Positions 58,674-64,000 of a stretch of DNA of 64,000 nt are shown here, one piece after another. Source of the stretch: Oceanithermus profundus DSM 14977 (GTDB lineage: Bacteria > Deinococcota > Deinococci > Deinococcales > Marinithermaceae); the NCBI RefSeq assembly GCF_000183745.1, contig NC_014761.1:2108001-2172000 (forward strand). The letters are read 5' to 3'. The notes beneath the pieces were generated by a model. That model saw only the letters and a program-made list of their open reading frames with translations. It searched no databases and was not told the DNA's origin. The position numbers and the translations under genes were made by a program. How positions within the stretch are numbered: the stretch's first letter is position 1; each line of letters starts with the position of its first letter.

Positions 58674-59774
58674 ATGCGGGACGCGCTGCGGCAGGTCTGG
58701 GCCAACCCCTACGTGCGGGTGGCCGTGCTGCTCTTGGGCCTTTGGGCCCTGGGCTGGCTGCTGCTGCGCACGGCCGCGGTGTGGGTAGGGTTCCTGATCG
58801 CCTACACCCTGGCCTACCTGGCCGATCCGCTGGTGAGCGGGCTCGAGCGCCGCAGGGTGCGGCGCGCCTTCGGGGTGCTGCTCGTCTACGCCCTCTTCTT
58901 CGTCTTCCTGGGGCTCGCGAGCGTGCTGCTCGCCGAGGTGGTGGTGCAGCTCTCGCAGCTCTCCGAGCGCATCCCCGAGGTGCTGCGCCCGATCAACGGC
59001 TGGATCGAGGGGCTGCCCGCGCTGGTGCGGCGCTGGGCCGAGACCCCCGAGGTGCAGGCCGTGCTGGTGCACACCGCCGACGCCCTCAAGGCGCTCTTGC
59101 AGGGCTTCTCGGCCACACTGGTGAAGGGGCTGGGGGCGCTGCTGGGTCAGGGGGGCAACCTCGTCGCCGGGCTGGCCGCACTGGCGGGCGGGCTGGTGCA
59201 GCTGCTGGCGGTCTTCGTGGTGACGGGCTACCTGATGGTCGACTTCCCGCGCGTCAACGCGGCGCTGCTGGAGGCGCTGCCGCGGCCCTGGCAGCCGCTG
59301 GCGGTCGAGCTCGCGGGCCGGCTCGACCGCGCCGTGGGCGGCTACATCCGCGGCCAGCTGCTCGTGGCCGCGCTGGTGGGCCTGGCCGTGGGCCTGGGGC
59401 TGGCCCTCATCGGCGTGCCCATGGCCGCGGCGCTCGGCTTCATCGCCGGGGTCTTCAACCTGGTGCCCTACCTGGGCGTCGTCGTCTCGATCGTGCCGGC
59501 GCTGCTGCTGGCGCTCACCGTGGCCGCCTGGAAGGTGGTGGGGGTGCTCGTCGTCTTCCTGATCGCCAACCAGCTCGAGTCCCACCTCTTCTCGCCCTAC
59601 ATCCTGGGCCGGGCCACGGCGCTGCACCCGATCACCGTCGTCCTCTCGATCCTCGCCGGCGCCGGCCTCTTCGGGCTCTGGGGGGCGATGCTCGCCGTGC
59701 CCACGGTCGCCTTCGCCAAGGTGCTCTACACCGACTACTACCTGCCGAGCCGGTGTCACGAACAGGGGTGTTAA
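58674..59774 (+). CDS. AI-2E family transporter-like membrane protein (PF01594)
   Basis: 366 residues, about eight TM helices: paired N-terminal helices (VAVLLLGLWALGWLLLR), a long amphipathic middle (SQLSERIPEVLRPINGWIEG), and the conserved C-terminal block ALGFIAGVFNLVPYLGVVVSIVPALLLAL with LIANQLESHLFSPYILGRATALHPI, in parts. Members include TqsA and Na+/H+ antiporter-like proteins; cargo cannot be predicted. TACCCT overlaps the stop codon of the preceding gene, 6 nt before the ATG, so it is leaderless. Confidence 0.87.
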   Translation: MRDALRQVWANPYVRVAVLLLGLWALGWLLLRTAAVWVGFLIAYTLAYLADPLVSGLERRRVRRAFGVLLVYALFFVFLGLASVLLAEVVVQLSQLSERIPEVLRPINGWIEGLPALVRRWAETPEVQAVLVHTADALKALLQGFSATLVKGLGALLGQGGNLVAGLAALAGGLVQLLAVFVVTGYLMVDFPRVNAALLEALPRPWQPLAVELAGRLDRAVGGYIRGQLLVAALVGLAVGLGLALIGVPMAAALGFIAGVFNLVPYLGVVVSIVPALLLALTVAAWKVVGVLVVFLIANQLESHLFSPYILGRATALHPITVVLSILAGAGLFGLWGAMLAVPTVAFAKVLYTDYYLPSRCHEQGC

Positions 59775-59775
59775 C

Positions 59776-59862
59776 GGTGGGTGGGATGTGGGATGTAGGA
59801 GGTGGGAAAGTGCTGCGCAGCCCACCCCCTACCTCCTACCCCCTACTTCCTATTCTTCCCAC
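59776..59862. repeat. Purine-rich/pyrimidine-rich imperfect inverted repeat between convergent genes
   Basis: GTGGGATGTGGGATGTAGG and GGTGGG on the left face CCCACCCCC, TACCTCCTACCCCCTAC on the right across GCTGCGCAGC (59812-59821), itself a palindrome. The left arm is nearly all G/A/T and the right arm nearly all C/T/A. The right end runs into the last codons of the acyl-CoA synthetase. It probably acts as a bidirectional transcription block. Confidence 0.6.
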
Positions 59863-61469
59863 TTCCAATCCTTGAACCGCTCGCGCAGCTTCGCCTTCAT
59901 GAACTTGCCGGTACTGGTGCGCGGGATCTCGTCGACGAAGACGATGGCGTCGGGCAGCCACCACTTGGCGAACTTGGGGGCCAGGAATTCGCGCAGCTCC
60001 TCCGCGGTCAGCTCCTCGCCCTCGCGCAGCACCACCGCCGCCAGCGGGCGCTCGGCCCACTTGGGGTGGGGGACGGCGATCACCGCCGCCTCGGCCACCG
60101 CCGGGTGGCTCATCAGGGCGTTCTCGAGGTCCTGCGAGCTGATCCACTCGCCGCCCGACTTGATCAGGTCCTTGGTGCGGTCGGTGATCTTGACGTAGCC
60201 CTCGGCGTCGATCGTCACCACGTCGCCGGTGCGGAACCAGCCGTCGGGGGTCCATTTGTCGGTCTCGGAGGGAAGGTTGTAGTAGCTCGAGGCCACCCAG
60301 GCGCCGCGCACCTGCAGCTCGCCCATCGTCTTGCCGTCCCAGGGGGCCTCGCCGTCGTCGGTCATGGCGCGCACCTCGACGAGCGGCACCGGCAGCCCCT
60401 GCTTGGCGCGGTAGGCGTACTGGGCGTCTTCGTCGAGCTCGAGCAGGTGCGGCTTGAGCAGGCTCACCGTGCCCAGCGGGCTGGTCTCGGTCATGCCCCA
60501 GGCGTGGATGACCCGCAGGTTGAACTTGTCGAAGGCGCGGATCATGCTCTCGGGCGCGGCCGAGCCGCCCACGACCATGCGCATCCCGGGCACCAGCTTC
60601 CAGCGGTCGGGCTCCTTCTCCAGCGCCTGCAGGATGCCCAGCCAGATCGTGGGCACGCCCGCGGTCGCGGTCACGCGCTCGCGCTCGTAGAGGTCGAGCA
60701 GGTTCTCGGCGTCCAGGTAGGGGCCGGGGTGGACCTGCTTGGTGCCCGTCATCACCGCCGCGTAGGGCAGCCCCCAGGCGTTGACGTGGAACATCGGCAC
60801 CACCGGGGTGAAGACGTCGTGCATCGAGAGCGAGAGGGCGTCGGGCAGGGCGATGCCGAAGGAGTGCAGGATCGTCGAGCGGTGGGTGTAGACCACGCCC
60901 TTGGGCCGGCCCGTCGTCCCCGAGGTGTAGCACATCCCCAACGGGTCGTTCTCGTCGAGCTCGGGGTAGCGGAAGTTCCCCTCGGCGGTGTCGAGGAACT
61001 GCTCGTAGTCCATGAACCCCTCGGGCACCGGCTGGCCGGTGAGCGGCACCACGATGATCTCCTCGACGCCCGGGATGTGCTCGCGGATGGCCAGCACCAG
61101 CTTGAGGAGCACGTCGTCGACGATCAGGAAGCGGTCGCCGGCGTGGTTGATGATGTAGGCGATGTCGCTGGGGTGGAGGCGCAGGTTGAGGGTGTGCAGC
61201 ACCCCGCCGGCGATGGGCACGCCGAAGTAGGCCTCCAGGTGGGCGTAGTGGTTCCACATCAGCGTGCCCACGCGGTCGCCCTTCTTGAGGCCCAGCTTCC
61301 CGAGCGCCTCGGCCAGCGCCTTGCTGCGCTTGTAGAAGTCGGCGTAGGTGTAGCGGTGCAGCGACTTGTCGGGCATGCGGCTGACCACTTCCACCTTGGG
61401 GAAGAGCTTGCCGGCGCGCTCGAGCATGTGGGGCAGCGTCAGGGGAAAGTTCATCATCGTTCCTTGCAT
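59850..61469 (-). CDS. Long-chain fatty-acid-CoA ligase (AMP-forming)
   Basis: 539 residues, reading closely like the T. thermophilus long-chain acyl-CoA synthetase. P-loop YTSGTTGRPKGVVYTH, linker/gate region VPMFHVNAWGLPYA, adenine motif GWGMTETSPLG (as HAWGMTETSP), hinge DRTKDLIKSGGEWIS and catalytic Lys in TSTGKFMKAKLR. It activates fatty acids for beta-oxidation or lipid synthesis. The ATG at 61469 follows AAGGAGGA; an in-frame start at 61490 has no site. It could feed the acyl-CoA dehydrogenase at 2107. Confidence 0.95.
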   Translation of the reverse strand: MQGTMMNFPLTLPHMLERAGKLFPKVEVVSRMPDKSLHRYTYADFYKRSKALAEALGKLGLKKGDRVGTLMWNHYAHLEAYFGVPIAGGVLHTLNLRLHPSDIAYIINHAGDRFLIVDDVLLKLVLAIREHIPGVEEIIVVPLTGQPVPEGFMDYEQFLDTAEGNFRYPELDENDPLGMCYTSGTTGRPKGVVYTHRSTILHSFGIALPDALSLSMHDVFTPVVPMFHVNAWGLPYAAVMTGTKQVHPGPYLDAENLLDLYERERVTATAGVPTIWLGILQALEKEPDRWKLVPGMRMVVGGSAAPESMIRAFDKFNLRVIHAWGMTETSPLGTVSLLKPHLLELDEDAQYAYRAKQGLPVPLVEVRAMTDDGEAPWDGKTMGELQVRGAWVASSYYNLPSETDKWTPDGWFRTGDVVTIDAEGYVKITDRTKDLIKSGGEWISSQDLENALMSHPAVAEAAVIAVPHPKWAERPLAAVVLREGEELTAEELREFLAPKFAKWWLPDAIVFVDEIPRTSTGKFMKAKLRERFKDWKWEE

Positions 61470-61517
61470 GGCGTCCTCCTTGTTCGTCACCTGGCTAACA
61501 TTTTACATGCGCCCACG

Positions 61518-61543
61518 AAAAAGGCGGCCCCGCCGGGGCCGCC
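61518..61543 (-). terminator. Terminator of the DUF2267 gene
   Basis: Stem GGCGGCCCCG/CGGGGCCGCC (61523-61532 with 61534-61543), followed on the minus strand by TTTTTCG. Confidence 0.8.
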
Positions 61544-61559
61544 CCCGCCGCGCCGGAGC

Positions 61560-62012
61560 TCACACGGCCGTGGCCTTGGGCCACAGCTCCCGCAGCTCGC
61601 GCGGCAGGATGCGCACCACGTCCTCGATCTCCCCCTCGCTCACGCGCCGGGCCAGCACGCGGAAGACGGCGCGGGCGACCTCCTCGGGGTCGACGTCCGG
61701 CTCGCCGTAACGGGTGGTCTTGAAGTAGTTGTAGATGTGGCGCAGGAACTCTTCCTTGTGGCGCTCCTTCAGGGGCTTGCCCGTGGGGTCCCAGCCCTCG
61801 TAGTAGAAGCCGCGGATCAGCATCGGGAGCTGGGCGCCCAGCTGCGCCACTTCCTCGACGGTCAGGCGGTCGCGCAAGGCGTGCAGCACGGCGCGCAAGG
61901 CCAGGTAGGCCTTGTGCCGGTCGTCGGTCCCGAGCTCCTGCATGACCTCGCCCAGCCAGGCGTGCGTCTTCTGCAGTGTGGTGTCGAAGACCGCGAGTCC
62001 GGTGGCTGCCAT
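61560..62012 (-). CDS. DUF2267 domain protein
   Basis: 150 residues, all-helical, with the family repeat layout (LQKTHAWLGEVMQELGTDDRHKAY, AVLHALRDRLTVEEVAQLGAQLP, GFYYEGWDPTGKPLK, then VARAVFRVLARRVSEGEIEDVV). DUF2267 proteins are often stress-induced and of unknown function. The ATG at 62012 is 8 nt after GGAGG; a GTG at 62021 overlaps that site and is rejected. It has the strongest promoter in the window, suggesting an abundant product. Confidence 0.85.
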   Translation of the reverse strand: MAATGLAVFDTTLQKTHAWLGEVMQELGTDDRHKAYLALRAVLHALRDRLTVEEVAQLGAQLPMLIRGFYYEGWDPTGKPLKERHKEEFLRHIYNYFKTTRYGEPDVDPEEVARAVFRVLARRVSEGEIEDVVRILPRELRELWPKATAV

Positions 62013-62041
62013 ACCGCTCACCTCCTTTCCCTGGCGCTTGT

Positions 62042-62070
62042 ATTATATTATCTGCGCTTCTAGCTATCAA
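62042..62070 (-). promoter_or_regulatory. Strong consensus promoter of the DUF2267 gene
   Basis: Minus strand: TTGATA (62070-62065), 17-bp spacer, perfect TATAAT (62047-62042). Leader of about 23 nt. Confidence 0.85.
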
Positions 62071-62114
62071 GTTTGCGCGGGCCGGCGGCGCGGGTGCGAC
62101 CGGGCCCCGATGAC

Positions 62115-62143
62115 TTGTCAAAACCGCCGACGGGTTGTACTAT
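62115..62143 (+). promoter_or_regulatory. Promoter of the tRNA-Gln/Glu/Glu cluster
   Basis: TTGTCA (62115-62120), 17-bp spacer, TACTAT (62138-62143), about 30 nt before the first tRNA. Confidence 0.6.
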
Positions 62144-62176
62144 ATTGCGTGCCTGGCGAGCAGCCGGGCGGCCTGC

Positions 62177-62250
62177 TGGGGCATCGTCTAACGGCAGGAC
62201 GGCGGACTCTGGATCCGTTGGTCGTGGTTCGAATCCACGTGCCCCAGCCA
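62177..62250 (+). tRNA. tRNA-Gln (CTG anticodon)
   Basis: 74 nt. Acceptor TGGGGCA/TGCCCCA, anticodon stem GCGGA/TCCGT with loop CTCTGGA (anticodon CTG), T-loop GTTCGAATC, encoded CCA. First of three tandem tRNAs. Confidence 0.95.
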
Positions 62251-62253
62251 GAA

Positions 62254-62328
62254 GGCCCCTTCGACTAGCGGTTAGGTCACCGCCCTTTCAAGGCGGCGGC
62301 ACGGGTTCGAGTCCCGTAGGGGTCACCA
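62254..62328 (+). tRNA. tRNA-Glu (TTC anticodon)
   Basis: 75 nt. Acceptor GGCCCCT/AGGGGTC, anticodon stem CCGCC/GGCGG with loop CTTTCAA (anticodon TTC), encoded CCA. 3 nt after tRNA-Gln, so processed from a common precursor. Confidence 0.95.
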
Positions 62329-62349
62329 AAGCGCGCTCGAGCCGAACGC

Positions 62350-62425
62350 GGCCCCATCGTCTAGAGGCCTAGGACGCCGCCCTCTCACGGCGGTAACGGG
62401 GGTTCGAATCCCCCTGGGGTCACCA
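62350..62425 (+). tRNA. tRNA-Glu (CTC anticodon)
   Basis: 76 nt. Acceptor GGCCCCA/TGGGGTC, anticodon stem CCGCC/GGCGG with loop CTCTCAC (anticodon CTC), encoded CCA. A dedicated CTC tRNA fits the strong GAG codon bias of the genome. Confidence 0.95.
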
Positions 62426-62469
62426 GACGGCTCGAGCGCGTCTTCTTTTGCGTCGCGCGCGCTACCCCC

Positions 62470-62492
62470 ATACCCCCCGTGGGGTATATACT
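62470..62492 (+). promoter_or_regulatory. Dyad ATACCCC-N4-GGGGTAT overlapping the trxB promoter
   Basis: A perfect 7-bp dyad (62470-62476 with 62481-62487) with its right arm running into the -10 box TATACT (62487-62492). This shape (A/T flanks around C4/G4 arms) matches operators of CsoR-family repressors (copper CsoR, persulfide-sensing CstR). No CsoR-family gene is in the window. Confidence 0.6.
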
Positions 62493-62527
62493 GCGCTAGG
62501 GCCCCGAGCGGGCCGCGGGAGGCGAGC

Positions 62528-63511
62528 ATGGACTTCAAGATTGGCGAACTCGGCGGTTCGGCCCAGCAGGACCAGACCTACGACGTGGTCATCATCGGCG
62601 GCGGGCCCGCCGGCCTGACCGCGGGCATCTACGCGGGCCGCGGCGGCCTGAAGACCGTGATCCTCGAAAAGGGGCTACCCGGCGGCCAGATCGCCCAGAC
62701 CGAAGAGGTGGAGAACTACCCCGGCTTCCCCGAGGGGATCTCGGGGCCGGAGCTGGCCAACCGCATGGCCGAACAGGCGCGCAAGTTCGGCGCCGAGGTG
62801 GTCATGGACGAGGTCCAGGCGCTCGAGAAGACCGACGAAGGCTTCCTGGTCAAGGCCTTCGAGCGCAACTACAGGGCGCGGAGCGTCATCATCGCCACCG
62901 GCGCCAACCCGCGCAAGCTGGGCGTACCCGGCGAGGACAAGTTCTACGGCCGCGGGGTCTCGACCTGCGCCACCTGCGACGGCTTCTTCTACCGCGACAA
63001 GGACGTGGTCGTGGTGGGCGGCGGCGACGCCGCGGTGGAGGAGGGGATCTTCCTCACCAAGTTCGCCCGCAAGGTGACGATCATCCACCGCCGCGACGAG
63101 CTGCGCGCCAACAAGGTGGCCCAGGAGCGCGCCTTCCAAAACCCCAAGATCGAGTTCCTCTGGAGCCACGTCGTCACCGAGGTGCTGGGCGAGGACCACG
63201 TGACCGGCGTCCGGGTGAAGAACCTCAAGACGAACGAGGAGTACGTCTACCCCACCGACGGCGTCTTCGTCTTCGTGGGCAGCGTGCCCAACACCGACTT
63301 CCTGAAGGGCGTCGTGGAGCTGCGCCCTGACGGCTACGTGGCCGTCACCGACGAGATCCTCACCTCGGTGCCGGGCGTCTTCGCCGCCGGCGACGTGGCC
63401 GACCCCATCTACAAGCAGCTCGCCACCAGCGTGGGCGCGGGCACGCGCGCGGCCATGACCGCCGAGAAGTGGCTGATGGAGCAGGAGCAGGCCGAACCCG
63501 CTTCGTCCTAG
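62528..63511 (+). CDS. trxB: Thioredoxin reductase
   Basis: A 327-residue flavoprotein that reduces thioredoxin. FAD motif [21 protein letters not shown], redox pair CATC (Cys147, Cys150), second nucleotide motif [17 protein letters not shown], and HRRDELRA, the NADPH 2'-phosphate motif; C-terminal FAGD-type FAAGDVAD. An N-terminal extension of about 15 residues precedes the FAD domain. Ribosome-binding site GGGAGGCGAGC before the ATG. Its promoter carries a CsoR/CstR-like dyad. Confidence 0.95.
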   Translation: MDFKIGELGGSAQQDQTYDVVIIGGGPAGLTAGIYAGRGGLKTVILEKGLPGGQIAQTEEVENYPGFPEGISGPELANRMAEQARKFGAEVVMDEVQALEKTDEGFLVKAFERNYRARSVIIATGANPRKLGVPGEDKFYGRGVSTCATCDGFFYRDKDVVVVGGGDAAVEEGIFLTKFARKVTIIHRRDELRANKVAQERAFQNPKIEFLWSHVVTEVLGEDHVTGVRVKNLKTNEEYVYPTDGVFVFVGSVPNTDFLKGVVELRPDGYVAVTDEILTSVPGVFAAGDVADPIYKQLATSVGAGTRAAMTAEKWLMEQEQAEPASS

Positions 63512-63554
63512 CGCTTGCGGCGCTCCCGCGGGGCCGGTAGGCTAGAGGGCGCGA

Positions 63555-63631
63555 GGGCGGTTAGCTCAGATGGCTAGAGCACCTGCCTTACAAGCAGGGG
63601 GTCGGAGGTTCGAGTCCTCTACCGCCCACCA
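63555..63631 (+). tRNA. tRNA-Val (TAC anticodon)
   Basis: 77 nt. Acceptor GGGCGGT/ACCGCCC, D-loop AGCTCAGATGGCTAGAGC, anticodon stem CCTGC/GCAGG with loop CTTACAA (anticodon TAC), encoded CCA. TAGGCT (63538-63543) is the promoter -10 box. Confidence 0.95.
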
Positions 63632-63633
63632 CC

Positions 63634-63658
63634 ACGCCCCCGTCCGGGGGCGTTCGCT
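63634..63658 (+). terminator. Terminator of tRNA-Val
   Basis: Stem ACGCCCCC/GGGGGCGT (63634-63653) with GTCC loop, followed by TCGCT. Confidence 0.7.
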
Positions 63659-63697
63659 GTGGTAGAAAAAGGAACGGAGCGTAGGCAAGGAGGCCGG

Positions 63698-64000
63698 ATG
63701 GCAACAGGCGATACGATGCAGCTCGTGCATCAGGCCCTGCGGGAAAACTCGCTCTTCGCGCGCCTGGACGCCGCGGACCTGGAGCGCGTGGTGCAGATGG
63801 CGAGCGTGCGCGAGCTCGCCGAGGGCGAGGCCCTCTTCCACGAGGGCGACCTGGTGGAACACACCCACGTGGTCGCGGACGGGCTTTTGCGGGTCTACCA
63901 GGTGGGGCCCAAGGGCAGCCGCCAGCTGGTGCTGCACATGGCCGGCCCCCCCGAGAGCATCGGGGAGATCGCGGTCTTGAGCGAACGCCAGCACTACCCC
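63698..64000 (+). CDS. Crp/Fnr-family transcriptional regulator (partial, 3' end outside window)
   Basis: The 101 visible residues form a cyclic-nucleotide-binding-type beta-roll: NSLFARLDAADLERVVQMAS, LAEGEALFHEGDLVEHTHVVADGLLRVYQVGPKGSRQLVL in sequence, then PPESIGEIAVLSERQHYP, where GEIAVL corresponds to the phosphate-binding cassette. The HTH domain would follow. AAGGAGG precedes the ATG by 4 nt. Ligand (cAMP or other) cannot be judged from this part. Confidence 0.85.
   Translation, partial: MATGDTMQLVHQALRENSLFARLDAADLERVVQMASVRELAEGEALFHEGDLVEHTHVVADGLLRVYQVGPKGSRQLVLHMAGPPESIGEIAVLSERQHYP

Overview
The window is high-GC (roughly 70 percent), densely coded DNA. It most likely comes from the Deinococcota (Deinococcus-Thermus), order Thermales; an Oceanithermus or Marinithermus type of organism would fit, but the genus is inference. 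Supporting signs are an aspartate aminotransferase and an acyl-CoA synthetase that read like the Thermus thermophilus enzymes, a HemQ-type chlorite-dismutase-fold protein, a PriA without helicase motifs, a single-domain KaiC-like ATPase, and a very common promoter layout in which a TANNNT box lies 5-9 nt upstream of the start codon with no leader (leaderless mRNAs).

Layout. 1-1930: end of a tungstate-type ABC transporter (tupB partial, tupA) and an S1-domain protein. 2107-9566: acyl-CoA dehydrogenase, pilin-like protein, AlaX-type editing protein, a Ser-nucleophile (S45) hydrolase, a DAP-decarboxylase-family gene and a class-I amidotransferase. 9597-17620 (minus strand): two tandem peptide/oligosaccharide ABC cassettes (binding protein plus two permeases each), with no ATPase genes. 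17752-20589: two SDRs, Hsp20 and an MBL-fold hydrolase. 20634-26631: an envelope cluster (mreB, fabZ, LptF/G-type permease, glycolipid glycosyltransferase, polysaccharide deacetylase, convergent O-antigen-ligase-like gene). 26645-29203: KaiC-like ATPase, methyltransferase, S4 protein and two tRNA-Ser genes. 29353-33205: a compact catabolic operon (DeoR regulator, BtpA-family TIM barrel, FGGY kinase, SDR). 33209-44825: hemQ, two lipoproteins, enolase-superfamily enzyme, two MFS transporters, a 49-codon gene behind a palindrome, thioesterase, LysM/M23 protein, racemase and priA.

44826-47496 is the only clearly accessory stretch. It holds a family of palindromic elements with terminal inverted repeats, two of which directly flank a DUF559 (PD-(D/E)XK-type) endonuclease gene, plus an upstream module present twice, a 14-bp tandem repeat and another small inverted-repeat element. 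A separate RAYT/IS200-like transposase gene (52327-52866) carries a perfect 32-bp palindrome inside its reading frame. 47497-64000 holds a GH13 lipoprotein, ndk, aldo/keto reductase, an ABC-2 exporter behind a leader-peptide/terminator region, aspC, two exported proteins and an orphan histidine kinase, lspA, rpmB, a degenerate LytM protein, AI-2E-type permease, acyl-CoA synthetase, DUF2267, four tRNAs, trxB and the start of a Crp/Fnr-family gene.

Strongest leads for something undescribed: (1) the DUF559 nuclease flanked by its own-looking palindromic element family; (2) identical promoters upstream of two exported-protein genes, each with three TTC(A/G)C repeats at exact 11-bp steps ending 16 nt before the -10 box, next to an orphan sensor kinase; (3) a CsoR/CstR-like dyad on the trxB promoter; (4) a possible ribosome-mediated attenuator before an ABC exporter; (5) the DeoR-BtpA-FGGY-SDR operon with 10-bp-phased operator repeats.
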